A stretch of DNA of 64,000 bases, from assembly GCF_048771995.1 (NCBI RefSeq), contig NC_133063.1, positions 63,003,810 to 63,067,809 of the forward strand, given 5' to 3'. Of the stretch, positions 24,501 to 35,925 are shown piece by piece. Under the pieces are notes generated by a model. It saw only the letters and a program-made list of their open reading frames with translations. It was not told where the DNA came from and ran no database searches. The DNA comes from Taeniopygia guttata. Taxonomy: Eukaryota; Chordata; Aves; Passeriformes; Estrildidae. The position numbers were made by a program, and so were the translations under genes. Each line of letters begins with the position of its first letter. The first letter of the stretch is position 1.

Positions 24501-27500
24501 ATAATAAGGGATAGACTGGTCACAAATATTTTGATCTGGGTCACCTGTGGCTGCAAAAAAATATGTGTGACAATAAACCTGCCATTAAGATGGCCATCAT
24601 ATAATCCAACCTAATCAGTTAATTACAGACATTTAATCTGAGGCACTTATTAAACCATTTTGGGGAAATGGACAAAGAGGGAAGGACTTAAAATACATTT
24701 AAATGCTTTTTTTGAGCACTAAATATGAAGCATGTCCACATGGCAGAATACAATACTGTGCAGAGATAATGGGAAACTAGCTGAAAACAATGCTTTGTAT
24801 TTTTCAAGGAGCTAACTGAGGATTTGGTGTGGAGAAAAGACATCAGAGAGAAAAACAGGGAATCATAATCTGGAGGACTTCTTGAGAATTGAAATGAACT
24901 TTCAAAAAGCATCAAGTTCTACACTTTTATGTAATATTTCTGCAATATCTGAAAAGCAGCAGTTTTATCTTTCACACACAGTTCACTAACATAGAAATGG
25001 TAGTTGTTAGAATTTTATGTACTTATCAGATGTTTAGCAGATAGTATCAGCTATGGCTTATTAAACAGACATTCACAGTACCTGTTGCTTCACTGTAATC
25101 TAACAGTCTCAGTACCATCATACTAATGTGCAGGTATTTTTCCTAGAAGAAAGTGGTCTATTCAACTAGAACAAAACTTCAAACTACTAAAAATAAAGAT
25201 AATTTTTTTAAAAAGTACAATAATAACTTTTGTGGTTTTCTATTCCAGAATAAAATACAGAAAAAGTACTTTCAAAGCAGGTATTTGTTAGACATTCTAG
25301 CAAGAGTGTTTTGTACATATCTGTGATTTCATCACCTGGTTTCAGCATACTAAAAGTAAGGAGTGCCAGAGCGTCCTTGAATTGAACTCCTGAATCAATG
25401 AGTGTTTTGTCATGCTGGGAATGGAAACTTCCAAGGAACTGGCTAAAATGCTGCTACTTTTACTACATGTTACTCTTTTCTGAGTCCGCTCTTGAATATT
25501 TCACTGAGCCTGGTGTAACCAGAATTTCCAGTTTAGCTGGGACAGCCCTAAAATATTCCAGTATCCAGCAGATATGGTTTTGCTATTTTTCCACACCACA
25601 TAAAGGAAACACAATATTCTTGTTCTCACCTTAAGTCTTGCATAGGAATGCAGGCTTTTGCAGCACAGTAGTAAGAGACAGGGACTCTGGCACAGACTTG
25701 TGATGTGATACAAATCTTGTGTATTACTGCAAAACAAGATGAACAGAGTATGTTCTACTCTGCATTAAATGTTGGTTAGTATGATGAGTCCTCAAAGCTT
25801 ATGTTCAGTTAGGTAACCTGACATGGGCCCTACACAGGTGACATAACACGTGCTCTCTTTTCTTTATTCTGGTTTTTGTGGCTCTAGAAAAAAGAAAAAT
25901 ATTTTTCACTGACAATAACTACAGCTAAAGTAGCATAAGTAGGGAACAGAAGTTCTTCCCTAGCTGCTGGAAATAACACCTGAGTTTTCTCACTGGAGAT
26001 AGGAACTCTCAAATAGTTCCTCTTTTGACTGACAATGCTAGAAGATATGTTCATCACTAAAATTTGATTATGTTTTTGGAAGAAACTTGTCTACTAACTC
26101 TACTAAATTTTATTAGTTAACTACTATAAATGTCAGTAGAAGCAATTAAATTCTACTTAAGATCTGCCCCCCCTCCAACATGAACTAGTATACTTAATAA
26201 CAAAAGAAAAATGAGGACAGAGTAAGAAGGATGGCTAATATTTTATCTGGGTCATGGCAGCCCATCATGACTACTGATGAAAATTAATGTTACAACTGCT
26301 TGCAAGAATGAGATAGAAATCGTCAGCAAGACTTCTGTGAAATTACTTAACCACATAATTCTTAAACAAATACTTCCTTGACTTAGTAATGCTCAAGGTC
26401 TCAGTTACTGAGATCGTAAACCTTTTGACCAAACCTACAGACGCTCAAAAAGAAGTCACTGCGTGCCATCGTGTGGATATCACAACAACAGCAACATCAG
26501 TTCTGAAAAGACGGCTTCGTTAAAAAAAAAAAAAAAAAAAAGGCGTGGAGACGAGCACAAATGTGTATGCCCTTGAATACAATTATCGTGAGGAAACTCA
26601 TTCAGAAAATAGAGGGGTTTTGTTTCAATTTCTTGCTTTTCAGTTAAAATAAACTAGCAGTGCTAATGGCTGTGAGGCCACACTGTCAACAGTTAATGGT
26701 CTGTCATTAGTTAAGCAACTAGGCAAGGACTTATTTAAGACTTTATATCCAAGACGCTTCTGCAAAACCTTTAAACATCTTTTGTAACATTGTTCTCTAC
26801 ACACTCAGAGACTGCAGAACAGAATTGACTTGCTAGCAGCATACTTAGGATACCTTCCAATTTTTTTCTTACATATGTACCACCACCATTCTGTTGCAAG
26901 TTCCAGCTACACATATGGTCATTCCCTAAGACAGTCAAAGCTTCTCAAGCAGAAGTAATGAATTTAAATGTTACCATGAAAAGGATGGCAGGGAATCATG
27001 AGAAATGAAAGAAGGAAAGAGGATAAGTTTGAAGCAAAATCACTTAGAAATTTTTTGCTTTCTTATATAAAAAGTTTGCGTCCACAGCTTCCATGAATAG
27101 TCAGTGCCTTATAATATGATTTCTACAAATAAATAATATTATTCAATTTCTCCAAAGAATCACCATTTTTAAAAGTTATTTACTTGGAATACAATTAAAT
27201 ACAAGCACAAGCCATAGATGTTCACATTGCTTTTCCTCATTAAGAAAAATAGCAAACCAAATTAGAGGTAAGTCCTGAAATATTTTTATGGCTCATATCA
27301 AACTGTTGAAATTAGAAACTGTTCTAGAAGGGAGGAAAAAAAAAGGAAGTGCCAATTCACTTCAGGGATTTTCTGGATGGTGTTTCTGGATAACAGTTCT
27401 GTGTTTAAACACTTACGCTTATGTGCAGCACAGCAGTGCTGAATGAGACCCCAGAACTCAAATGGCCTATAGTATCAGATACAAAGGGACTGTCTGCTGG

Positions 27501-28040
27501 TGGGCTGGCTGTTCTGTAATTTACCAAGATTATGGACATCTTTCACAGAATACTATTTTGAACTCGTGCCATCTTAAATTTATTTAAGCTGGATCAGGCA
27601 AGCTAATAGAAAAAAGAGTGCTAATCATCTAAATACATTAATAAGCTTTATCAACATGAAGATAAGCTGGAGACAGGAAGTGAAGGAAGATAAATGCTCC
27701 TGTAACCCTTCGTTTTCCTTTGAGTGAACACAGAATGAGCACTGCTGTCTTGGTGCTTTTTTCAAAGGAGACCCCGGCACTTGCAGTGGTAAAGGCAGAA
27801 GGAAAGACGTGAGCACGTTGGTGAAAGCAGAAGTTGAGTAAAAATGGTTTGGGTTTTTGGTTTGGTTTTAGTTTAGTTTGCTGTTGAGGTTTAGTTGTTT
27901 GGATTATTGTTTTTGTTTCAAGCAAGGAACTGCAGTTCGCTGGAGCATGTCACAAAAACACCTGTTCTCGTGGCTTTCCTGAATGTCTGCAGTGCACTGA
28001 AACATTTGGCCTTTTCTGACCTAGGGCTACCAAGGGAGCA
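21565..28040. other. Noncoding intergenic sequence upstream of RFK
   Basis: AT-rich, with frequent stops, short homopolymers (T run near 22487, A runs near 23541 and 26522) and no recognisable exon or RNA gene. A small CpG cluster at 26.4-26.56 kb is listed separately. Confidence 0.5.
26410..26560. other. CpG cluster next to an A run
   Basis: About eight CpG in 150 bp (for example atcgtaaacc, agacgctc, ctgcgtgccatcgtgtgg, agacggcttcg, ggcgtggagacgagc) inside sequence that is otherwise nearly free of CpG. An A run of about 19 lies at 26522-26540. No coding content is recognised. It could be an unmethylated regulatory element or a recent insertion with an A tail. Confidence 0.4.
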
Positions 28041-28057
28041 ACAATTCCTATCACCAT

Positions 28058-28066
28058 GCGTGGGCG
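28058..28066 (+). promoter_or_regulatory. EGR1-type site
   Basis: gcgtgggcg is an exact match to the known EGR1/ZIF268 consensus, at the upstream edge of the RFK CpG island. Binding is inferred from the motif only. Confidence 0.5.
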
Positions 28067-28280
28067 CGGGGTGCGAGGCGCAGCCTTTCAGGTAAGAGCG
28101 TCAGGATGCGGCAGCTAGAGTACAGCAGTCGCAGCTATCACTGCAGTTTCCATCAAAGAAACTACAGGACGGGCCAGACCCCGCTGCCCTCGGAGAGCCG
28201 AGAGCGACGAGAGCCGCGGGCACGAGCAAAGGGCACGGCGGCAGCCCTGACGAGCGACAGCACCCGGCTGCGCACGGCAC

Positions 28281-28613
28281 CGCCCGCCCCGCCGCGGCCG
28301 GGATGGCCGCGCATTCCGCCCCGCCGCGCTGAGGCCGGGATCGCCATCTAGCTCCGCCCCGCCGCGGCCGGGATGGCCGCGCATTCCGCCCCGCCGCGGC
28401 ACGAATGGTCGTGCAGCTCCGCCCCGCTGCCGCCGGGATGGCCGCGCATTCCGCCCGCCCCGCTGAGGCCGGGATCGTCATCTAGCTCCGCCCCGCTGCG
28501 GCCGGGATGGCCGCGCAGCTCCGCCCCGCCTTGGCCCGGATCGCCATCCAGCCCCGCCCCGCCTTGGCCCGGATCGCCATCCAGCCCCGCCCCGCTGCAG
28601 CCGGGATGGCCGT
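28281..28613 (+). repeat. 33-bp GC-box minisatellite in the RFK promoter
   Basis: About ten tandem units of roughly 32-38 bp, most near 33 bp. Each carries a ccgcccc(g) GC box followed by a ccgggatggccgcgca or cggatcgccatc segment. Units at 28526-28558 and 28559-28591 look identical, so some units arose recently. The repeated GC box is an Sp1-type site, and the ccatc/gatgg core resembles YY1-type sites. The array ends about 180 bp before the RFK start codon. Confidence 0.9.
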
Positions 28614-28790
28614 CCCCCGGCGAGGGAGGGCACACTGGGCACGCGGCGCGGGCACGTCCACTCCGGAGGGTGGGCAGGAAGCCCGGGGCGCGCAGGCTGA
28701 GCGGTCCCTCCCCTGTCGTTGGTAGCGCCCTGTGTGGGAGGCGGTGAGCGGCGCGGCGGGCCCGGGGCGCCGGCGGCTGAGCGCGGGGCC

Positions 28791-28872
28791 ATGAGGCACC
28801 TGCCGTACTTCTGCCGCGGGGAGGTGGTGAAGGGCTACGGCAGGGGCTCCAAGGAGCTGGGCATCCCCACCG
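28791..28872 (+). CDS. RFK: RFK exon 1 (coding part)
   Basis: Encodes MRHLPYFCRGEVVKGYGRGS to the first base of the alanine codon in PTAN. The donor is g|gtgagc at 28873. The protein splits inside the PTAN motif, with the following exon completing GCT. Confidence 0.96.
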
Positions 28873-31800
28873 GTGAGCGGGCGCGGAGGGCGCAGTTCTC
28901 GGAAGGACACGGGCGGGGCTGGGCCCGGCCGTGGGGCTGGGGCCGCGCCGAGTCCCGGGAGCGGTGCCGCGGGCGAGCTGCCGGCCGGGTCCTGCCGCCG
29001 GGCGGAGCCGGCCCTGCTCCTGCCGGGCGGCGGCGCGGCAGCGCCGGACTAAGCTCGCCTGACCTCGGCGGCCGCCCCGCTGCCCCGCACGGCTGCTTTT
29101 GTCATGCCTTGCGGCTTCCGAGAACGGCCTTGCCTTGTTTCCTACTAGCGTTTTCCTTTTTTCCCAGTCTCGTGCACTGCTTAGAGTCTTGCACCTTCCC
29201 GTGTGTTACGCCCTACACCCCAGTCTGTGAAGAGGTTTCTCTGAATCTTGATGTTTGTTCCTGTTCTCATCTAGTGATCGTCACGATGTACAGGATGTAG
29301 ATAAGTGTCCCATTCTCCATGCAGTGTGTGGCAGCCTGGGAAAATAACTCTTCGCACAAGTCTCCAGTAGGAATAGGAAAGGGAGGAGGCATTGGGAATC
29401 GCTGCAAGGAGGAAAGTTTAAGGGGAGTAAAGCAGAGTTTGAAGCAGAGCAGGTGGGCTTGGCCTACTGAGAATGTATTTTCCTATTTCCAGTCTCTGTT
29501 TCAGTTGTCTAAATTCAGGCAGATGAAGGCTGCAAGAGAATTTTGGCTGTTCTTAAGCAGACACTGAAGTTAGTAGTCATATTGCACTACATCTAGCAGA
29601 CATGAAACTTTATAAGACTACTCTTGTAGTGCTGGATTTCTGACATCCGTTTCTGAGAACATTTAATGTTTTTCTCTTGGTTGTTTATAAATGATGCGTT
29701 GGTATTAGGGAACAGGGAAAGGAAGCTGCAACTATCTGTGAGCTTTGATATAAATTTGGTAACCATCTATTCTTTCAAAGCATTTTGGTATCTTGCACGC
29801 AGAGATCTATTTAGCTTATAGGGGTAGGATAGTAATTTTGAGAGAAGATTCAATTCAGTCAAAAGGAAATTTTATTTTACTGTAAATACGGAGTTTTCAA
29901 AGGAAATCTCAAATCCACAGAAGCATCTGAAAGGGAACTTGTGCAAAACTTGACAGATTATTACATTTGCTTCTACATAGTTTATTTTATCAGTAAATAT
30001 TTTACTAATAAATAGTTCTGAGGTTTATAGTGCAGAAAAAAGTTGACTTTTCCCCTCTCATTTTTCCTCATTGTAAATCTGTGGTAATTGTCTAAGAATG
30101 AAATGTGTTCTGGCTGCCTGTGTGACGTATTTATTAATTATTAGTGCAGAAGAGAAAGAAAACTGTACAATATAGTGTGTGTGTGTATGTATGAGATGTA
30201 ATAACTCTGGTATTGCCACAGTAACTGAATTTTATGAAGCTGTTTTATACTTTGCTGATGGTATGTTTCATTATTCTTATCATCACCAGTGTTATATTTG
30301 TGAATAATATGTAGGCAGAGTTTGGCTTTTAAGTATTTGAAGATCCTGTTGTATATTTGACTTACACAAAGTCACTCTCACTTTATACAATTTTTACAGC
30401 TAACTTTTCTGAGCAAGTAGTTGAAAGCTTTCCATCTGATATCCCTACTGGTATATACTATGGATGGGCCTGTGTTGGAAATGGAGATGTGCATAAAATG
30501 GTTTTGAGCATAGGATGGAATCCCTTCTATAAGAATATTAAGAAATCAGTGGTAAGAATCTTGCTTTTTGTGGGATTTTTATTGTAATAAAAGATGAATT
30601 TTAACAAGATACTCAGAATTTGATGAGTGGTATCTAGAAATTTGTGCACCATTACAAATGCATTTGTTATCTATGTAATATTTCTATTCTGAAAATAATA
30701 TACTCTTTGTAACCAAATAGTATGCAGAGAAAGTTGAATAAAGTTTTTCTTTCTTCTATTCCACCATTTCTTAACCACTTCCAAAATTAAATATAATTTT
30801 ACTTGAAATGATGGTTGCTTGACTTGCTGGTAGCAGATTAAGCATGAACTTGGTAAATGCATTGAATCTACTAGTTATGAGACCCTAGCAGAAGCTGGAA
30901 CATATTAATAATCTATTGTTCTCTGTAATGTATCTGAATTTCAGATAGGAGATGTTGGTGCAGCTTAATTTGTAATGTATTTTTAATTAATTGTTCTCTT
31001 AAATGGGGAAATGGATACATAAGATGCTGTGTCTTAATGTACTAAATAAATATTTGAAGGCATATAAGGATGTAAGGATGGAGAAGTCAAAATCCTGAGC
31101 TGTGATAGCTGTGACGTTTTTTTGGTGTCAGGTGTTGGTACTTTTCCTGAGTCTTGCAAAGCTCTCTTCTATTTGTTTAAAACGATTTTATTTGTACATG
31201 AATCTCTACTTCTAAGTGGTTGTCTTAGGAAGCTCTATACTTTAAATTTTTTTTGCAGATAACTTTTCTGAGCAAGCAGTTAAAAGCTTCCCAAGTGTTA
31301 GCTCTGTTGGTATGGGTTGGCCTATTTTGGAGATCAAGATGTGCATTAAAAAGTTTTGAGTGTCAGGTCCATGTCTAAGTCTGGACTTGCTCTTCAATTT
31401 TATCATTCATTTCCCTTAGGAGATGGTTGTAAAAGCTCTCCCTTAGGCAACTAGTTCTGTCAACATCTTCAGAGTTATTTTAATGCATTCACTTGTTGAT
31501 GAAACATTAACACTCCCTGCCATGGAAATCTTAACTCTGAGAAGTTTTGAAGCACTTCTTCTAATGTCTGGGGGTGTGGGTTTTGTTTTTTTTTTAATTG
31601 GTTTGTTGGGTCTTTTTGTTTGGTTTGAGCGCTTTTTGTTGTTTTGGTTTTGTTGGTTTTTTTTTTCCCCATTCCTGTTCTCTTTGTTTTTACTCTTTAA
31701 GGAAGTAATTTTTTTTAAATTCCATGCAGAATGCAATTCTACTTCCTAATACAAACTAAAGCCCTGGCCTTTTAGTTTTGGATGATACATGCTATACTAA

Positions 31801-32672
31801 ATGTCCCTTTTATTTTTTATCTCTTGAGAATTTGAATGTTGGATATTAGGCCTACATGTTTACAGAGCAGGAAAGAAACTCTTAAGTTCAGAGTAATTGT
31901 CCACTTACTTCTCTTCCTTTAGGAAACACACATCATCCACACCTTCAAAGAAGACTTTTATGGAGAAATTCTTAGTATAGTCATAACTGGATACATTCGA
32001 CCGGAAAAAAACTTTGATTCCTTGGGTCAGTATTGGAAGTCTCCCTCAAACTAGTTTATTTTTTGCCTTACTCATGCAAGTTCTGTGTCTTCACTGTACC
32101 TCCTTGCATCCTGAGATGTTTTATTGGTTAACCTTTAAAATGTCAGTAAAATGTTTTCGTAATTTAAAACCAAAAAACGTACCCCCACATCTTCTTATGT
32201 ATCACACTAAAGACCTGCACTTTTCTTTTGCTTGTCTGAGGAGTAACATTAAAAGTCAAGTGTACTGATTTCTTCTTAAAATGCAGTTTTGTTAGTTTTG
32301 AAACAGAGCTGTTAATGTGTCTTTTGGCAAACAAAGATAATAGTGCTGATAACAGATAAAAATGCAACTCTAGCATGTTAAAAAAAACATGTTTAAAGCA
32401 GAGAATTCTGCCTTTCAAACCTCATAGTTATATTGTACTTCTGTGATTGTTGTTTGACATTTTGTGGTGCCTTATTTACACTTATTATTGTGCTCAGAAT
32501 ACAAACCAACTTTTAAATATCCCTATTCTTACCTTTTTCAGATGCACTCATTTTGGCAATTCAGGAGGACATTGAAGAAGCAAAAAGACAGCTAGATCTA
32601 CCAGAACATCTTAAACTCAAAGAAGATAACTTTTTTCATCTGCCAGAAGGCAAAATAGTAAACAATCACTGA
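28791..32672 (+). CDS. RFK: RFK, riboflavin kinase (four coding exons)
   Basis: Cytosolic flavokinase that phosphorylates riboflavin with ATP to give FMN, the first step of flavin cofactor synthesis. Joining 28791-28872, 30400-30551, 31923-32025 and 32542-32672 gives 468 bases, that is 155 codons plus stop, the same length as human RFK. Every intron has GT-AG ends and phases match. Visible: the glycine-rich GRGSKELGIPTANF segment (residues 17-30) with the PTAN motif of the nucleotide site; TGIYYGWACVGNGDVHKMV (44-62), the flavin-side strand pair; and HTFKEDFYGEIL (84-95), which holds the conserved acidic residue of the active site. The C-terminal helix EDIEEAKRQLDLPEHLKLKEDNFF is intact. The start is the first ATG in the CpG island in good context (ggccATGA). 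It faces away from GCNT1. No lesion is seen. Confidence 0.97.
30400..30551 (+). CDS. RFK: RFK exon 2
   Basis: The acceptor is tttttacag at 30391-30399 and the donor is g|gtaaga at 30552. Encodes ANFSEQVVESFPSD through GWNPFYKNIKKSV, including the GIYYGW strand. A decayed copy of this exon lies 860 bp downstream in intron 2. Confidence 0.96.
31234..31368 (+). pseudogene. Decayed tandem duplicate of RFK exon 2
   Basis: Inside RFK intron 2, a T-rich acceptor ending ttgcag (31258) is followed by about 110 bp that align with exon 2: taacttttctgagcaag, gttaaaagcttcc, gatgtgcattaaaa, gttttgag. About three quarters of positions agree by eye. The preceding ctct-actttata-tttt also matches the intron before exon 2, so the duplication was of genomic DNA and included the acceptor. 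The copy is about 7 bases short in the middle, loses the GIYYGW strand, meets a TGA at 31357-31359, and has no matching donor. If spliced in, it would truncate the protein. Confidence 0.85.
31923..32025 (+). CDS. RFK: RFK exon 3
   Basis: The acceptor is ctttag at 31922 and the donor is g|gtcagt at 32026. Encodes ETHIIHTFKEDFYGEILSIV to FDSL, with the active-site acidic segment. Confidence 0.96.
32542..32672 (+). CDS. RFK: RFK exon 4 (coding part) and stop
   Basis: The acceptor is ctttttcag at 32541. Encodes ALILAIQEDIEEAKRQLD to GKIVNNH and TGA at 32670-32672. The end matches the length of human RFK. Confidence 0.96.
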
Positions 32673-35600
32673 GAAAAACCACACAGCCTCTTTTTTTTTT
32701 TTTATTTTCTTTTTTTCTTTTTTCTTATTTTCTCCCATATCATGGAGCTTTTGTATTTGCACTGCTGTCATAGATACTTTTGTGTCATGTCTGTTACGTG
32801 ACTGAGATCAGAACAACCGTACAAGATGACTTCTGTTTTGCTTAAGTCATCATTACCCCAGTCATACAAAAGAACAAGAAGGCTGTACTAAGTGATTATA
32901 GACAAGCAATGTACAATGTATCCTAATGTTACCAGGTCTTTGATGATCTGAGCACATTCAGAACATGACCAATCTTAATTGTAACCATGAGGTGTGGTTA
33001 GCTCATTTAATGGAGAGTGTCTGTTCTTAACATAATGTTCTTGTCCATTTTCTATGTAATTCTTAGATCTGAGTTTTAGCTTGGAAAATGTTAGTGTCGG
33101 TTGACTCAGAAAATTCCTGTGGCTAGATATGATTAGATAACAATAGCAAGATTAATTCCCTGTAGTTCTTGGTTTTTTATATGCTGCACAGCTGTTATGG
33201 TTGAAGCTGTTACTTTAATTGAAATTATTTATTTTAAGTTTATTTGAAATGGAAGTAATCGCTATTGCTCATTGTGTTGCTAGAATCGGAACTATATTTC
33301 TTCACACTTGACAGAACATATGATAACTCATGACTTTTGTAGTTTAATTCTGAAGAGGTGTTTCACTTAATTTCAAAAAATGAGTAGAAGTGTGAAAGCT
33401 GATAAACTTTAAGGTTCAGGCGTAAAAGATGAAGAAACAATATAACAAGACTTCTGCTCATTGCACCTTAAAGGAAAAGAGGTAGTGAAACACAAATTTG
33501 CATTTTATGTGCTGCTGGTAGTTTTCATAGGGAAATCTTGAGGTTATTCACTGCACTGGCAATAAAATGTCTGACTTCAAGGTTTGCATTATTGTAAGGC
33601 ACAGAAAAATCTCATCAACACTCTGCACTAAGTGTAGGTAAGAGCCAAGGTTTTTGGAGACCAAGTAGATAAATACACAAATGAAAACCTTTGGGGATTT
33701 ATTACATAATGTATCAACACTAGAAGGAATATTGGTTATTTTTTATAAGTAGTTGCAGTCTTACTCTGAAATGTGGGGATACAAGTGAGGGTTGGACTAG
33801 ATGATCTCTGAATGTCCCTTATTACCCTAACTATTCTATGATAGCTAAGTGGAAGGAGGTTGGTGACAGTTGATGTAATTTGAAAAATAATTTGAAATAA
33901 GTATATAATGTGTGATTCAATACCTAGTCTTCTTTTCCTCTGATACATTTTTCTATCCCTTGGTGAATGGAAGCAGGTTAGCTACAGTGACTGTCATGAT
34001 CATAACTTTTTGACATCACTCTGTGATATGTCTTGGACATATTCTGATATTCAAAATACTTATTTAAATATGTCTCAGCTGTGATTCTCTGTCTGAACTA
34101 TGATGTTCAATATGGAACGCACAATTTCTGTAGTGAAATTTGATGAATTTACTCCTTGTCCTATTCTAATTCTACCTTTTACTCTAGAATTTGAGTTTTT
34201 GCAAAACAGCTGTTTCAATCTTTGTGGCAAGTGCTGTCAAGATGATAGTTTCACTTCATATTGCTTTAAATGTTAGCCAATAACATGGGCTGTTATTAGG
34301 GAAGACAGCTCATGTTTGCTCTTTAGGACTTAAGGAGAAAACTTGATTTTGCTTAAATGAATTCTTCGCCTGTGGTGTTGATAGCAGAGTCAGATACAAT
34401 ACAATTGGGAGAGATGGACATGGGACAATCTACTTTCTTTTAAAGGAGAAAAGAAATTTACTGGGCTTTTTACTACATAATGTGTTTTTAAAAAGTCTGT
34501 AAAATAATTGTCTTGCAAGATTGATGATTGAAATTTTAAAAAGCAGAGATAAAGGGATAAATTTTTTTGCTAAGAGTTTATGCTTTCTTCAGATTGTAGT
34601 AACGTTAAAATCATATATTTTACTATTCCTTTTAGAGAATAAACAGAAGCCACACTAGTCAACAGAGTGTGTTGTCAATGTTAGATTGTTGTTCATCGTG
34701 GTACTGTAGCTAAACACTTGTAGCTGCCTTTAAAATTGATTTTTGCCAGTAATGTCTTGGGTCTGTTGTGTAAACTATGGTGCCTTAGGCTGCTTCTGAA
34801 TAATACTTTTCTGTATCTGCTAATAAATGCCACTATCAAAAATTCAACTCACCATTTGATTGTAGAACTACTGCGCTATGGATAAAGAACAGTAGCAAAG
34901 GTAAAACTTGAAAGACTTAACTTGCTCTCATATCCTAGCTGAAGTATGGTATATGGATACACTGAACTAAGAAACTGCTCTTTAAGTGTTTGTCTTCAAA
35001 GAGAGTGTGTTAGTACATCCATTTGGCTGAGTGTACCTGACCATAATATTTAAGAGAAAATGTTATGCATTGCTCTTTAAGCTCAATATATAATTCCTAA
35101 CACAATATAAACTTTATTTTTGTATTATGTACAAGTAGCTGTATTTTGGTTGATGTTGCACTGTACCCTTACTAAAGGAGCTGTAATTGACAAATTTATT
35201 CTTCTTGTCTTGGATTTCCTTTCCTTTGCCACTCCTAGCAAAGGAGTTGTTTCAGTTGTTTCAGTTTTAGGCAAAGCTTTATGGGGATGACTGCCTTATT
35301 TTGAATTTCTAAATCTTCACATGATTTTATATTCCTCTTTGTTCTGAAGGTGCAGTGATTAAATCCACAGAACAATGTCAAAGTTACAGAGTGATCATGA
35401 AGTCTTTAGGAGTATCTAATACAAAAAAAAATCCACTCAAGCATTACAGCTTAAAAATTAGTCCTTCTCAAAATCAATTCATTTGTAAAGATAACTCTTA
35501 AGTGATTAACAGCTCTATAGCTATTTATTATCAAAAATATGAAGGAACTATTTTAAGGCTCAGTCTATTCTCTTAGCCATCTAACCATATTGACAACAAA

Positions 35601-35925
35601 TAACAGCACTTCTATGCACTTTTGTGTGAAGGCTTTGTTCTTTATAGCAAGGGGCTATGAAGAGCATCCTCTTCTGTAGTATAATGTATCCAGTAATGCT
35701 AAAAAAGTTGCTTTGTTGTGTCCCTTTGAAGTAGATCACCCACTATGTGCTATTTATTCCCTTTGGCATAGTTTGAAAGTGCTGAACCACTTTAAAAGAT
35801 AAGTGAAAAATTTCTGTTGTAAATATTCTCTGCTTTTTTCAGTTCTCTGTAGCCCAGGAAGATCATAAAGAAGACAGAAGTAGTTCTTTTTACCCGTGTA
35901 CTTTTGGACTATGTTTCACAATAAA
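32673..35925 (+). other. RFK: Probable RFK 3' UTR with candidate poly(A) signals
   Basis: AT-rich sequence after the RFK stop. AATAAA occurs at 33561, 34822 and 35920; the last is followed by a GT-rich stretch (ctctgtttgtgatgg) suited to cleavage. Which one is used cannot be told from sequence alone. A CR1 3' tail lies inside at about 33.75-33.84 kb. Confidence 0.45.
33755..33843 (+). mobile_element. CR1 LINE 3' end fragment
   Basis: gggttggactagatgatctctgaatgtcccttattaccctaactattctatgatag-like text is the classic last 60 bases of CR1, ending in the attctatgat octamer region. Only the 3' tail is present, the commonest form of CR1 in bird genomes. Confidence 0.85.

Larger units (their letters stand above)
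28050..29100. promoter_or_regulatory. RFK: RFK promoter CpG island
   Basis: Dense CpG and GC boxes begin at about 28050, cover exon 1 of RFK (28791) and end in intron 1 near 29100. This fits the broad CpG-island promoter of a housekeeping gene. No TATA box is seen. The upstream part includes the EGR1-type site and the 33-bp array listed below. Confidence 0.85.

Noticed and set aside
31259-31359. The RFK exon 2 copy as a working alternative exon
   Set aside because: It lacks a clear donor, has lost part of the flavin-binding segment and meets a stop.
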